From: Membranipora membranacea
Taxonomy: Eukaryota > Bryozoa > Gymnolaemata > Cheilostomatida > Membraniporidae
DNA: 60,000 nt
Reading direction: 5' to 3'
NCBI GenBank assembly: GCA_914767715.1
Contig: OU612070.1
Span: 21,814,025-21,874,024, forward strand
The notes below the pieces were generated by a model. It worked only from the letters and a program-made list of their open reading frames with translations. It ran no database searches and was not told the DNA's origin. Positions 23,724 through 37,263 of the stretch are shown piece after piece; positions within the stretch are counted from its first letter, which is position 1; every line of letters starts with the position of its first letter. The position numbers and the translations under genes are program-made.

Positions 23724-26474
23724 TTATATACATCGGTTATCACCGCTGCCGTATTGCCGACGTAATGCCGCTTAAATTTATTTGTAATTTTAGATTCACA
23801 CCTCCAGCCACATTGCCTGCTGTGCGTTATTTTCTTGATTACATCACTTTTAGCTTCTCTCACAATGTTAAGTGCATGAATTTAAAAAAACAACATGACG
23901 CGTTAACGCCTGACAACAAACAAATCGGTCGCTGTCTCTATCATTTATCGTGATGCAGCAGCTGACTTTTGATCCATTGTCAAACCTTCAGAGTAAACCA
24001 GATGGCCAACTCGAGCTTTTGAGTTTGTCATTTTATGAAATGAAATCAACAATTATCTCATTGTTAGCTCACTTTTTGTTCTGAAGCTTTTGATGGAAAG
24101 TAAAATTTGTCCGGCCTCAGGGGATGACTGTCATTATATGCTCATTCATAATTCAGCATAGCCTGTTGTGAAGCAGAATGATAATAATGACATCTAGGTA
24201 GTAAATAGTGTTTTTCGAAAACATTTAAAGTGCACTGGATTCCTCATAGGGTTTTTATACTATCGAATCGCCTCTGCACCGGAACTTGATACACTGGGTC
24301 GGGGACGGGTCGGGAGAAAATATCCTGAAGGGAGACAGGAATATGTCCTGTCTCCTTCAGCCAGGTCTGTCAGGTAACACGATATCAGACAGTCTGAGTG
24401 TATCAATAATAATTTGTACATCATTACTAAAGTCTATGTACATTTTGTGTACACACATAACTGGATATGTTAGAAGCCAACGTGTGATGTCTACGGGAAA
24501 CTGCAAATACCAATGGGAGACTAACATTCTTACTCAAACCAATGTCTGAAATGGTTAGCTGTGGTTCATACATTGAGAACAGTTATAGCTGAACGCCCCT
24601 CTATTACGATAGTGGAGGGTATATGCACTTAGGCTTCCATTCCCAGTGGTTCTGTTTTCCTATTTACAGTATCAATTTCCATGTTTGCTTTTCCAATTGA
24701 TGTTTCAAGTTAGAGAAATGTTTTCTTAACTCATTGATTTAGTGTTATTATAGTGTCAAATAGTGTCATTTAGTCTTCATTATCTTGTCCAAAGCTTGGT
24801 GAGTCTGCACCCTACAGCTAGTGACAAGCAATGACAAGTGCTCTGAGGTGCTCTAAGAAAGGGACTGCCATTTAGCCACCCACTTGACTTTTAACTCATT
24901 CAATCATGGCATATGCTAACCTTCTATTTAAACAATTAATCGGTCTTGGTTGATGAATTGAAGAAATTACAGCCCTACTTGGCAGTCTTGGCAAAATGGA
25001 AGCGAGCAGTCTAGTTAAGGTGATACATAGATTGTTATTATTGGGATGATTCCTCTGATGTTGACGTAAAACATGGTCATAAAGGTGTGAAGCACTCCAA
25101 TATATATAAAATCATCCGATTGCAGTCTGAATCTTTGTTCCGTAGCGCTAGGATTCACTCCTTACTAATGTGTCTGTTTTCTGACCAAGTTTTTGGAGTT
25201 ACTTCATCATTTATTTTTTAGAAGCATCAGTACAACAAAGCTTGGATGCTTACAATGACAATTACTGTGAATTCTTTGATAAGGTTATTCGAGTGCAGTA
25301 TCTACTTTGGTGATGGGAATAGCTTAACGCCATATAATCCCGTGTCTCAAAAACCAAAACAAACTGTCCTTTGTCAGCTTGATGCTGGTTTGGCTGACTG
25401 TCAAATTGCTGATGATTTTTAACAATGGCCAACAATAGAATTAATGCGCTGAACTTTTTGACATCGCTGCAGCAGCCTTGTGGCAGGGCATACACCTGTC
25501 CAAGCTTCCTCTGGTCAACCAGAAAACAAATCGTGTGATTTGTTGATCTTTCTCTGTATGATTACACCAGAAATGTGGATATTGAACCACATGAACTGCA
25601 TGGTTGGTACTCAGTCGTGATATCTGAGAAACTTCCAAGCCTGTATTTTGTATGAGAATAAAAATGGCACATCAAATATGCTATATAGGCTGCTGTAGAC
25701 TGTGGTAGGCCTAAGCCACCTGCGCTTAATCGAGTCTCATCTCATTATTGTACCGCAGTTTACAGGCAAGATAAAGTTCCAGTGCAAAAAAGTTGTCAAA
25801 AATCATGGCTCCTCTTTGACTAGGCAATAAGTCAAACCAAATCACTTTTTCAATAAGATGATATTTTTGTAACAAATGTATAATCGTTGTACTTGCTCCC
25901 TTTCTTCTGTTTGTTCACAAGTTTAATGAGCTATGCAATTAATCATTGCATAATAATTATGCATTACAACAAAAAATTGCCTCTATTCATAATGATTTGA
26001 CTCATTAGCAAATATGCCTGTAATTTGTTACATTAGCCCAATCATCAATTTATTATCGTAATTTGCATGCAATAATAAAAATGAACAATTATTACATGAA
26101 TTTAGATTTAGAATAGTTCCTGTCATTATACCAATGTGTTAACTAATCCATTAGCCATGATGGATAGCTATACCACAATTCCACTTTATTTATTAGCCAT
26201 TCAGCGGGTAGTTTTATATCTTGAGTTTATCCATTAATGGTTTATCTATCTATACATTATTATCATGGTATTATTATGATAGCTTTATAAGCTTGAGGGG
26301 GAGCACTGCGTTAGTCACGTGATCGCACATGAATAGACAGTGTATAGTATAGTATTATACACAAGAAAGGTTTGCTCATATGCCTCTCTCCCTCTGATAG
26401 GTTGACATGTCAGACTAAAGACCTTCCAAAAATATTTTCTTTCTCATTGATCTTTATTCACTATCTGTCTCTAT

Positions 26475-26578
26475 TATATAAAAGCTGTACTTTGATGAGA
26501 AGCGACCTTTTGAACTAAATACTAGTCTGGATATTCTTCTTTCTTAGCGCCGAGTGGAGCAGCAGCAGCAGCAGACTG
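26475..26578 (+). promoter_or_regulatory. TATA box with candidate non-coding first exon
   Basis: TATATAAAAG at 26475-26484 is followed, after a plausible start site near 26505-26510, by sequence ending in a strong donor (CAGCAGACTG|GTAAGT after 26578). The segment has no ATG that opens a useful frame. It could be the untranslated first exon of a plus-strand gene, the nearest downstream being the LDLa tetraspan gene 13 kb away. It could equally be a 31-base internal exon, since TTCTTTCTTAG at 26546 is a good acceptor. Confidence 0.35.
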
Positions 26579-27354
26579 GTAAGTTTGTCTCTTAAATCAG
26601 CTTCCTTTCCACGATTAATTAGTAAGCTATCCTAAGTCGTTAAATGGATATCGGGTGCTATAGTCTACATGGGATATCATAAAGTATCATAAATTAACAA
26701 CGAAAAGAGAATCCGTAATGTCGGTTGGCAAAATACTACATCATATCTTGAATATACTCTAGATGCGAATGCTTGTCAAAGCAAGTGAGTAAATGCTTGC
26801 GTTTACGGACACAGTTTGCGTTAAAACACAGTAATTAACTGCTAATATTTTACATGAAGGGAACCATAATACAGCTGTATGTTTCAAGCCATCGAATATG
26901 TTCCACCATCGAACTTTCACAGCTATTTATATCAATAATTGCCATATTGTCCAAACTGGATACTTTGATACACCTGTATCTAATCTGGTCATTCTCAAAA
27001 AACTAAGAGGTGTTTTATATCCACAATAGTTTAGTGATCCTCCATTGAACTTAGAATTAACTGAAATTGTAACACCTGTCATCACCAATAATTTAACATG
27101 CAAACATTGGCCTGAAGGCCAAACTCAAAATAAATTTGTTTGACAGATTGGAATTTTAAAGACTGTTGATTGAGGAAGTTTTGCTTGAAAGCTTTCCGTG
27201 TGATTATTGACATATTATAAGATACAACATACAGTAGTGTGGGTACCACTGCACAACACACAGGGTCTTCAGCTAGAAACCATGAGTCAAGCGCCATTTT
27301 GAGACCTTCAATAGTATATTATTATTATTATGAAGACCTCTCTATAGATCGGAC

Positions 27355-27440
27355 TAGCCTTGACGCAGGTCAGTTCTCATACTTCTGTCACATATACAAG
27401 GCTACCCCTCAATCAAAAAAGTAGCCACGTGGCAAGACTA
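27355..27440. mobile_element. Foldback element B2 with imperfect left arm
   Basis: Ends TAGCCTTGACGC and GTGGCAAGACTA; the right arm (AAAAAAGTAGCCACGTG) matches B1. The left arm is disrupted by about 15 extra bases. Flanks AGATCGGAC and TGCTCGGAC agree at 7/9 (both followed by TAG). Confidence 0.65.
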
Positions 27441-27911
27441 TGCTCGGACTAGCTACAGCTCAAAAAGACGTTCATTCTCTTGCCATCTCCTAGTTGTCTC
27501 CACCTTTCCCACTCAAAGCCGTCATCTTCAGCCCAGACAAGAGCTACTTTATTTCGGCCTTTGAACCCATAAGATAACACCGAGGAAGCCCTACTTGTAT
27601 CATCCAGCCTATCCATTCATACCCACATTGTGTAACATAGATAGATAAGCTATTAGCGTTTCTATGCTTGATAAAATGTCTCAGATTAATTTAAGATAAG
27701 ATTGATCAGTAATGATTGGAGATTAACAGGTTCACGAAGCGCTTAGAGTACCTGGGGAGACATGCCTCATTCTATATCTACATGGTTTCATTCATAAATG
27801 TGTGACGATTAGCTACTATCTGGAAGGATCTTTTTACATGTGTGGTTACAGCAATAGCTGCAAATTTTATCTCTCTGGTCTCACAAACAGTTACTACATG
27901 CTATGTGTAAT

Positions 27912-28006
27912 AACCATAGATATAAAAACTGCATGACGATGCCGGTAGAGATATAATGCAAAATTACTGCAGCCCAATGTCCTATCTATACTGTTTTTAT
28001 ATCTAT
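27912..28006. repeat. Imperfect foldback repeat in spacer
   Basis: ACCATAGATATAAAAACTG and CTGTTTTTATATCTATGAG are inverted copies at the ends of a stretch of about 95 bases. The centre is not paired. Origin unknown. Confidence 0.4.
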
Positions 28007-29042
28007 GAGTCTAGCAAACAGTTTGAATATTTCACAATAGATGTCTGAGTCAGGGTTATGGCTTCACCTGGGCCCTGACTGCCATTTAAAAGAATACAAT
28101 AATTGACCTTACAAGGAGTTTTATTACCACTTGGAAAGGGTTGTTCAGAAAAATCAGATTTGAAAATCAGATATGGCAGCATTATCTGATATTATTAATA
28201 TGAGGGCATTGACCACGGCATGCTGGCCTAGACAGAAGCTCACCTGCTGGTTGTATAAAGTCTACATCTCATCTCACCTGTGTATATAGTATAATGGTAG
28301 ACAGTGTAAAGCCAACATTGCTGGGAATGCAGTTCAGTCATCATAATCTGAAAACAAATGGCACACAACACTAGAAATTTCTATTGATATTGAATAAACT
28401 CTTGATTTGGGTAATATTTTGACCAATTTCTTTATCAGATTTGGGGCACGCAGAAATGGAATTTTATGACTTGGTGTAAATTCTTTTATTTTTGTTTTTC
28501 ATGCTCCACATGAAAGGCCAACCTATAAACTTCGACCAAATGTAAAGTAGTGGTTGTATAAACCTCTTTGTATGAATGAATTATGTACCAAGAGCAGGTT
28601 CATTTGACTTGCAAAGATCATTGTGGCCTGACTTAGCTTTAATGGCACCAAATTTGGGTTTCTCACACAATGGCCTTTGATGGATTAGAATATTTCAGTT
28701 GAAAAGTTGGTGCTTTTATGGTTAAATTGTTTACAAAACTTTTTGTTTGTTATCGTATTTTACAAAAAACCAAATCGCTACTAAGTGCTAAAGACTGCTG
28801 AATGAAATCAGATTTGAATGTTTCAACAACAAAAGTCTACTCATATCAAATAAGATTGATACAACCAAGGATAATTATATCAAATGAATAATAAGTGATC
28901 GCCTTTTGAGACTTGAAGGTTTGGATAATATTTCATGTTTGGTATTTTTGATCTTGTAAAGGTCTAGCCCCTGCTGTTAATGCATTATGGCTGCCTTTGT
29001 AAGAAGTTAACTTGTATTTTTAACTACACTGCGGCCACCTAC

Positions 29043-29089
29043 CTTGGCCGGCACAGGCTTTTCATCTCCACTGTCCCCTTGCCCTGTAC
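29043..29089 (-). other. Possible small coding exon of an unidentified minus-strand gene
   Basis: 47 bases between a CTCTAG acceptor and a GTAGGT donor on the minus strand, GC-richer than the surroundings. Spliced after 29985-29947 it continues an open frame giving TGQGDSGDEKPVPAK. A second frame (VQGKGTVEMKSLCRP) is also open across both exons, so the coding frame is unsettled. No family recognised. Confidence 0.3.
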
Positions 29090-29946
29090 CTAGAGCTATG
29101 CTAATCTGTAGTCCAAATCCATGAATGTGAAATAGAACCTTTATGAGATCAAAATAGAGAAATACCTTTGGGCAGGTATTTGAGATTCGGTAAGGATTCA
29201 GTAAACAATAGCGGTGAGTCAAAGCAATGACAATATTTGAATGTAATATTTCCTCAAATAAGTGTGAAATTTTTATTGTTATCTGTCTGCAGTAGGACAC
29301 ACCAATATTTGACCCCTATACCTTTATTACCCCCTCCCCCCCTCCACTCCGTCCCATAAGAAAATCATACAACTAAATACTTTAGTGCTAAAATGCTGTA
29401 GTGCATCACAGGCTAAGGTTCGGCTGCCTCCCCTAGCTTTAAACCAGGGAGTAAAAAGCTCTTTCGCTCCTTGTTCAAATACGTGTTGCGATTGCGATGG
29501 AACACACATGGCCATTTTTTACTCAAACCTAAATGAGATGACCCTGTTTTTGCCCAAAACGCTAAATTTCTCCATTTACTCACAGTTTTATGTGAGAATG
29601 TGGTGTCATAGCTGTGATATTCATTATAGTGGTAGTTTCTGAGAGATTGACAAGTCATCAAAATAAGTAAAGAGCCAGTAAATGGCATTTATTATGGTAG
29701 GCCAAAATCTGACATCACAACCTATTAACATATTCATATGATTTTACAATTTAAATTGACATTCAATGTCCATAAAATTTAACCTCACTTGTTCGTTGAA
29801 GTTGCCTAATGCCAGAAAAAGTTGATCTACCCAAGTTTTTTGCCTGTACAGAATCAAAATGTGATAGCTATTAAAAGGGTGAAGTGGAAAATTTGTTTGC
29901 ACAATAGAGGCTGGCTGCCATATCACATTAAGACAGCTGAACTGAC

Positions 29947-29985
29947 CTTCTGTATCCCTGCCGACTCGAGACAGTCTCCGTTGGT
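29947..29985 (-). other. Possible small coding exon of an unidentified minus-strand gene
   Basis: 39 bases between a pyrimidine-rich acceptor (ATTTCTCAG) and a GTCAGT donor on the minus strand. One frame reads QRRLSRVGRDTE and joins in phase to the next candidate exon at 29089-29043. The alternative frame reads TNGDCLESAGIQK. No further partner exons were identified on either side. Confidence 0.3.
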
Positions 29986-31166
29986 CTGAGAAATTCCCAT
30001 CGAGAAATCATTAAGACAACACGAGTCTACCTCGAGTCCACAGAGTAAGCCATTGTAAATAAACTAGCCGGTGCAGAACGCATCATCCACAGGTTGGCTA
30101 AAGAAACATTTATTCTGGGCACATGTCAAGTCGATTATTTACTCAGAAACCAAATGAAACCATATGATATCACGTCGTATCTCCCTCATCTGCTTCCTGA
30201 CCACTGCTAAACGCATTCCTAACAATCACAAAACCATGAGAGCATCATCTGGCAATCAAAACCATTAACCAACCATAAACAAACATTAATGGTAATGTTT
30301 TCCAGGGAATCATGTGTTTTCCTGGCAGCTCATAGCAGGATTAGCACACTTATGGAGCCAGAATAGAACAGTTTAGTGTCCATAAAACTGTCTGCTTGGG
30401 TTTCATTGCATATTAGCTGCTTGCTTGTGGGTTTGTTACTGCTTAGACACCTACTGAATCGGAGGTTAAATATGGGTACTCCTTGATCAATTGTGTATCG
30501 ATTGGGTCTTGCCAACTACCACAATACTGTATATAGAGAATACTCTTTGTTGGATCTCGGATCTAGGTAGATAATGGACAGTAAAACTAATGGCACCCCC
30601 ATAACCAGTCATGAGATCTTCTCTGTTTGATAGTCTGAAGGTATGATTTGGTGTGGTCTTCTTGTCTGATACCCCTTAGGTGGGCTTCTGTTGGAAGGTC
30701 ACTGCAAACTTAAAATATTTTTTCATATTCGGCGGCTTTATAGCAATCTATTAAAATTAATGTAGGACGTCTGCAAGCTTTTATACAGCAATAAGTTTTG
30801 CTTTAGTCTTGTCATAATAATGATAAGGGACTTCATCCACAGATATACAGGGAGTAGAATCTCTCTGACGAGCACCTTGTAGCATCTGCACTGAAGTGCC
30901 AGCGGAGTACTACAAGAGCGATCATTTCATCAGCATTTTCTATGCTTGAGTCTAGCATTACTGAATCTTTCAAAATAAAAAGTAAACACCATTATAAATA
31001 AATTTGTAGCATTGCAGCGAGCATTGAGTAAGAGAGTTAGCAGAAGTGGATGATGAAATCTTGATTGGCCCTTCTATGATTCAGTGGTTCTCAGACCTGC
31101 TGTTACCATGGCTAATTATAGCAAAGGTTTTGTGATCTCAGCATCTTGTTTTCAACCTGTTTGGAT

Positions 31167-31237
31167 TAGCCTTGTCATACGGCCACTTTTTTTGTTATAC
31201 CCCCAAAACAAAAACAAGTGGCCGGGTGACAAGGCTA
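31167..31237. mobile_element. Foldback element B3, 9-bp flanking repeat
   Basis: A 71-base hairpin: TAGCCTTGTCATACGGCCAC pairs with GTGGCCGGGTGACAAGGCTA around TTATACCCCCAAAA. Flanks TGTTTGGAT (31158-31166) and TGTTTAGAT (31238-31246) match 8/9. Confidence 0.85.
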
Positions 31238-32033
31238 TGTTTAGATTAACAATTCATCACTGTCCACAGTTCCATCAATGATAAGGCAATAATACCAAAG
31301 ATTAGAAATAAAAGCACTCCATGTAATTTATTTACCAATGTTTCTTTCCCAAATTGTACTTCCTATATCAAACTAGAATAGACTGGGCCCACAGGCCGGT
31401 TATTGGGCGTCTTACCAGTGAAGGATAATCAATGAAATGCTGCAGGAAACAGATGCACTTTTTAGAACCAAAAAATAAATTTTTCAAACTCCCATCTTGA
31501 TTTTTAGTATCTTAATGATCGATTTCACAGTTTTTCTTCCCAGTTTACTAGTTTTATCGTTGACACCCTTTAAATCGCTGTTCAGTTTAGCAAGGGGGGG
31601 GGCAGAACTGCAGCGGCACAACTACACGTCTGCATGAATTACGTAACAGACAAGAAGAATGTTTTACGTCATAGAATTCTGGGAAGCCATTGCACCGAGT
31701 CAGCTTTGGCTTGTTGGAGATGAAATGGGCTAGGCCTTTGGGTTAAATCTCATTAAATTTATAACGTGACAATAATTAGCATTTTATGACAGACAGGGTC
31801 CAAAACTCTAAACATTATGTATGTATACATTCTGGAAGCCTTGTCAATGCGCAGGATGTTGTAAACACTTGATTAGAAAATCATGCAACTGCCAACCAGT
31901 ATTTGAATAATGGTCATGTCATAGGTCTCCTAAATTGGAAATATTAATCAAATATGTAGATGGATGCTAATGATCTAGGGGTGTGAATGCATGTACTTGG
32001 GTTTTTTAATGCAGTGTCAACCCGCCAAACTGC

Positions 32034-32225
32034 GGTGGAGAAAGGTAAACATAGACATGGAGAAGCCTCTAAAAATTCATAACACTCAAAAAATATCTGA
32101 TCAAATCCATTCTAGCCATGAAAAACCCTTGGTGGAGAAAGGTAAATATACACTAGGAGAAGCCTCTAAATATATCTGAATCCCTGAATATTCAAAACAC
32201 TAAAAAAAAACAACTGATCAAACTG
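32034..32225. repeat. Tandem duplication, about 97-bp period
   Basis: GGTGGAGAAAGGTAAA, TAGGAGAAGCCTCTAAA, AAAACACT and CTGATCAAA recur in the same order at a spacing of 97 bases. The intervening bases have diverged. No coding sense. Confidence 0.65.
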
Positions 32226-34338
32226 TTGTTAGGTCACAAGGCATGGAATGATTTATAATTTACAATCTCACACTTCACATCACAATGATTGATAATTAAA
32301 CACCTCTTACCAGAATGATTGATAATTGGTTCTGTATTTCACTTCCACTTTTTGCCACTCACAAAACTGAGTTGGTATCTGGATTCAATTTTAGTATTTG
32401 GCCCCTGGAAGAAGACTTGACCGGTTGAACTCCAATAGTCTGAACCCTGAGCAATTAATTGTGCAACAGAAAGACATTACTAATTTTTCAGAAGAATCTT
32501 GGAGTTCAACTTGGTTATCAAAAACACTAGGTTGGGGTTATGATTTCATATGCCTGACCATCCCTCAGTATTGAATCTAAAATCTTATTAAAACATAATG
32601 AATATAAAACAGATTAATTCAATAGCTTTCTTGAGCAGGTAATCAGATTCATCCCTCAAATACTTGGCTTGTTGACATTAGCTCAGACAATACTATTACT
32701 GCACAACGTAAATATAAATCATAGGTCTGAACACAGGAGGGGATGACAACAAAGGGACGAGCAAGATCGACAATCGGACATCAATAAAACTGACAGGGTT
32801 AATATAAAAGACATATGAAGATATGATGCCAGTGCCAAGCTTATTATAAGTGCACTGTCAAATGGGATCTCTTAATGCTGCCATCTCCCAAAAATATTTG
32901 TCGAACATCATTGTCACGTTGTGAGCTGGAAAATATGCATAGGTCAACAACTAACCAGTAGTATAATTTTGAGGTAGTTTGAGTAAATACTATATTATAA
33001 TGGTGAACTTTTGGTTTATGAATATTTGATGGACAGGTAGTGGGCTATTATCTGAAGATTGATATATTATTATTATCAGTATTATCAGTGAATTCGTGAC
33101 AATAAAGCTCTATACCTCACACTGATCTAAAGTATTAAAGTGTGAAAATTACACAATATGATTTCTATTGCAAATAAGCCATTGAGATTTAGAGATAGTA
33201 CTAGACTAGACAATATTTCAACCCTGCATTAAAATCCAATAACACATATTTCTGAGATATTTTAGACATTCTAAGTGGATATAAGCTAAGAGACTGAACA
33301 AGGCATCTGTTTTTGTTACCCCAATTTTGGTGTCAGCTTCAATCAATCAAATGCATGATTCAGCACGCAGTGTCACCAAATTCATCGATGATCGAAGGGA
33401 CAGATATCGAGCTAAAATTAGCCTCATTTATAAAAATGCTGCAAAAGCAGACTGTGAAGTGCTAGTTGGAGTGTCAGTGAATGCTGATAGGGATTGAGAT
33501 GATAAGGTCAATTATGTCCCATCCTCTATCTGTCCCATATTCTGATACAGCAGTAACAGCAGACGGTCACAGCCTCCCATACTAAGTCATCAACAACTGA
33601 TAGTCCAAATGATGGAAAATAAACTGCGATTTGATGAATCACCACAGAGCGATGAAAAAAGTGAAAAGGCAGGTCGGGTACTTCCGGTCAAACTTTGACT
33701 ATAGCACTCTGTAGCATATTATGAATGATCATTGTATTCGACCAAAGTCATGAGGAGGTAAACATTCTGAACTAAAGTCTCTTCTGATAAGATTGTGGTT
33801 GTGCCTTCACGTCTATTTGAGCCGACGGTACAACTCTATGTTTTGGGGCCAGACGATTACACTGACACATCAAAACCATTGAGATAGCCAAATATTGCCT
33901 CATAGGAAGTTGGTGTTTATGTTATCAAATAACAAACAAGAAAAACAAACTTTGCAGACTCAGAATCCCTTCAGATAGTGGCAAAGTAATAAAACTCACC
34001 AAACTTAAATACTTATTGTGGTGATTTCATACCTAACCAAAACAGTCACCTATGTCTGTGTCTATATTATAGTGGTAGGGGATGGTCTTGAGCAATCATA
34101 CCGTAGTAGACATTGGTTGTAATTTGTTGCATAAAAGGTGTTTTGATCATAAACAAAAGATAAAATGTGGGTATTGACCCCAACTGTTGGTTCCCATCAT
34201 CTATGTATTGAGTTGCTCCTTAAAAGATACTGGTATTTATAATCTTTGCTGGTATCCGGCAACCTGCAGCAGGTTAGCACAAAGCGTGCCGTTTACCTGA
34301 ACATGTCAACTAGTAAGACGATATAACGTTCAGACATA

Positions 34339-34578
34339 CAGGCCCGTAGTTCTAGGGGTGGTGGGGGCGCATTGCCTCCTCTAGAATGCTCAATAGAGTG
34401 GCCTTTAAACGCTATAATTCGATATTCCATGTCTGAATCAGCTCATTTTGGACTTCCATTTGCTAATTATATGCCTTGATTTGCTCAGGGAGGAGCTTAC
34501 AGCACCCGTCTCGGTGATGCTTTTGACTCCCCTCAGACTTTTGCCTCCCCTACCATTTTGTTCTAAACTACGGCCCTG
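34339..34578. mobile_element. CAGGGCCGTAG-ended MITE, copy 3 (240 bp)
   Basis: Ends CAGGCCCGTAGTTCTAGG and CTAAACTACGGCCCTG; the interior follows copy 1 closely (TGTCTGAATCAGCTC, TTTGCCTCCCCTACC). Flanks ACATA/TATAG give no clear 5-bp duplication. Confidence 0.8.
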
Positions 34579-37103
34579 TATAGGTTTGAATGCCTCGTTG
34601 TTCGTTTGGAGAAGCCTACACCCCTCCTCATCATATCTCAGATCAGTCAATAGACTCTTTTTGTCTCCAACAATCTTATCGGCTCATGTTCGGTTTTTAT
34701 TACCTTTTGAGAGTTTTTATTATTGAATGTGTACCCAGTAGCCATGGGCTTCTATTACTCAATTATGGAGATAGTGAATATTTTATAGTACCTTTCTTGC
34801 CACATCAAATGACAGGAGGAAAAGCTAGATAATATTAATGGCTACCTGGGCAAATGCCAAATAATTGTGCAGAGCTGGAATAATTGCAGCATCCTTGCAC
34901 TCCACAAATAGACGCAGGCAGTGAAATTCCTCACCAAGTGAACATCCGATTATTGATGCCTTGTTTTGTTTATTGAAGTTTTTTATCTTATAATTGGATC
35001 TATTAATAACAATAATGAAATTGGATTAGTGTAATACAAGTAAATGCGAGATTTAATTAATCACATGAGATTCCTGCCTCCATGCCACGCTGCGTTCATT
35101 CAAGATCGCATCTAAGTCCTCGCTGCCGACAGCATATGATTACCTTAGACATTTTAGTGACCTTTGTATAATTCATTTGTTGTTTATTTCCTGGCATATG
35201 GTTGGTTGCGCCTGTTGCTTTGGCAGCAGCTTGGCTCGTCGCTGGCAGCATTGTACAAACCTCAATATGGAACACAGAGTTAACAATAACACAAAGACTG
35301 CTAAATTTATAGTAGAGAAAGCTCTTAAATAATTGACAAAAAGATTGTCTCGTAGCAAGCTCTAATGGTTAGATCAGCTGATTTGCTTTCATTGATGCAT
35401 CTTATGGTTGTTTTGGTTTTCTACCCACTGCGGTTTTTTCATGCTTAGTTTCCTATTCTTAGCTTCACATGCCTAATCAAACTGCCTTTATAGATTGAGC
35501 TTCCCTACACGGTGTAATTATTCAATTTATCACAGCGTGCAAGATCCTCTAAATTAATGGCTTGTCCCATCAGTGTGTGGTTGAAACTGACACACTGATT
35601 TACTATATGTAGAGTAGTTAAACAGATACCATGACCTGTGTTATCAATCTCGAAACTATATTGAATACATAACAGTGTTCGTTTAGTGCCGAGGGTCTTA
35701 GGAAGGGCAGAACCACCCTAACATCATGAATTGTAATTTGTATATTTTTAATTAATTGATTTGGTGTCTTGTACTCGGTTTAGTTCTGGTTACGAGGTGA
35801 ACAAGACTGGGTCTATTCTATTCTAGTTTACCGGACTATAGTCTAAGGCTAACTACTCAATCTTTGGATTTAATTGCTATGCTGTGAGAGAAAAGTGTAT
35901 CGACTAGAGGAAAAGCAAAAGAGTGAGTAGAGATAATCTAATGCATTTCAGTTTTTGTTCCACATTGAGCACTACTTTTTGTCGTACCTTTCAGTTGAGA
36001 GGGAACTTGGCATATAGAATAGTCGACTGAGAAATTTTTATTTTTATTTATAGCTGTTGATTCTTGACTGGTTTTGGTGGTTGATAGAATTCGCAGCCCT
36101 CAGTTTTGGTCTAATTTGTAGTACAATAATATCCCATCTTGATTAGATCTGAACTGGGGCACTGAGTATAAAGTGGTTTTGTTGGTATGTTTGTCACTAA
36201 AGCTAATCGGAGGCCACTGTTTACTTTTAGCAATCAGCGCCTGTTGAATCACTTTGTCCTTGAGACTCGTTTGAGGCCTTGTTGACATTTTTACTCTTAT
36301 AAGATACAAAGTTTGGCAGATTGTGCCCTCTGTTATCAGTTAAACTTTGGTTGTGATACAGCTAGCTATGACTTGGGATTAGTTGGGACAAGTTGATAAG
36401 TAAGTAACCATACTATTTAGTAAGAGGTTTCATCGTCAAAATCGACAAAGTTCAATATATTGCAGAGGCGGACTTGCTGCTGCAAAAAGCTTGACAGCAT
36501 TCTTTTGATTGCCATATCATATCATATTGGTGACTTAATCAAATGATTAGCATGATCAGTTATTCATTGTTTTACAAAGTTTGTCAGCATGACGTGCCTG
36601 AATAGAGAGAGTTAAACACCTTTCAATCTCAGAGTCAGCAGTCTATTAAAGTTAGAGAGCGATATTATGCTGTATATAGAGGTGTAGAGTTACTATTTAG
36701 TGTTTTAAATGTTTTAATACATTAAAAAATGGGTCCAGAGTTGTATTGTGTTAGAGGTAAACAAGTCCTATTGAAAGCCCATTGCTCCGTACTGGGGTAT
36801 GTTTACGCCTCTTCAGCTTTTGCTGAATTTTTAAGTGTTTGTATGTTTGTATGTATTAGTTTTAGTATTCTCACAGGTGCATTGCTCTTGTAAGCTTGTT
36901 GATCCATTGGGCCTCTTTTGGCGAGTACAAGGCCGGTAAATACCTCCAAATTAACAATCTGTTTATTTGGCCTTTCACTTGTTCATAATGATCAAGTAGT
37001 TCTAACCTTTCAAGTTGACGGAAGCTTCCATTACGAGTTCTGACAAGCTAGATAAGTTGCCGTGTTAAATGAGGTGTTTTATGATCATACATCATGTTTC
37101 ACC

Positions 37104-37263
37104 TGTCTTTAGTGATGCAGTGAAATTAACCCAGTGTACAGATTGTTTTTAATTTTGGGGTTGAGTTGAAGGTACATCATCTAGTCTTTAGTGATGCAGT
37201 GAGGTGAACCTGGTTGTTATGATTGTTGTGAATTTGGGAGTTGAATTGAAGTAACAGCATCTA
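37104..37263. repeat. Tandem duplication, 80-bp period
   Basis: GTCTTTAGTGATGCAGTGA begins each unit (37104, 37184) and CATCTA ends it. The centres share GATTGTT-AATTT-GGG-GTTGA-TTGAAG. Non-coding spacer. Confidence 0.7.

Noticed and set aside
25925-26060. AT-rich palindromic words around TGCATAATAATTATGCA
   Set aside because: Short palindromes are expected in sequence this AT-rich; no defined ends or flanking repeats.
31413-31436. 24-base minus-strand microexon candidate
   Set aside because: Splice-like borders on both sides, but no partner exon or conserved reading supports it.
31991-32179. 62-codon plus-strand ORF with an internal repeat
   Set aside because: The apparent peptide repeat is explained by the 97-bp DNA tandem duplication; codon use and context are not coding-like.
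35040-35140. GC-richer segment open on both strands (minus reading SEDLDAILNERSVAWRQES)
   Set aside because: No pair of acceptor and donor sites frames it on either strand, so I could not support an exon.
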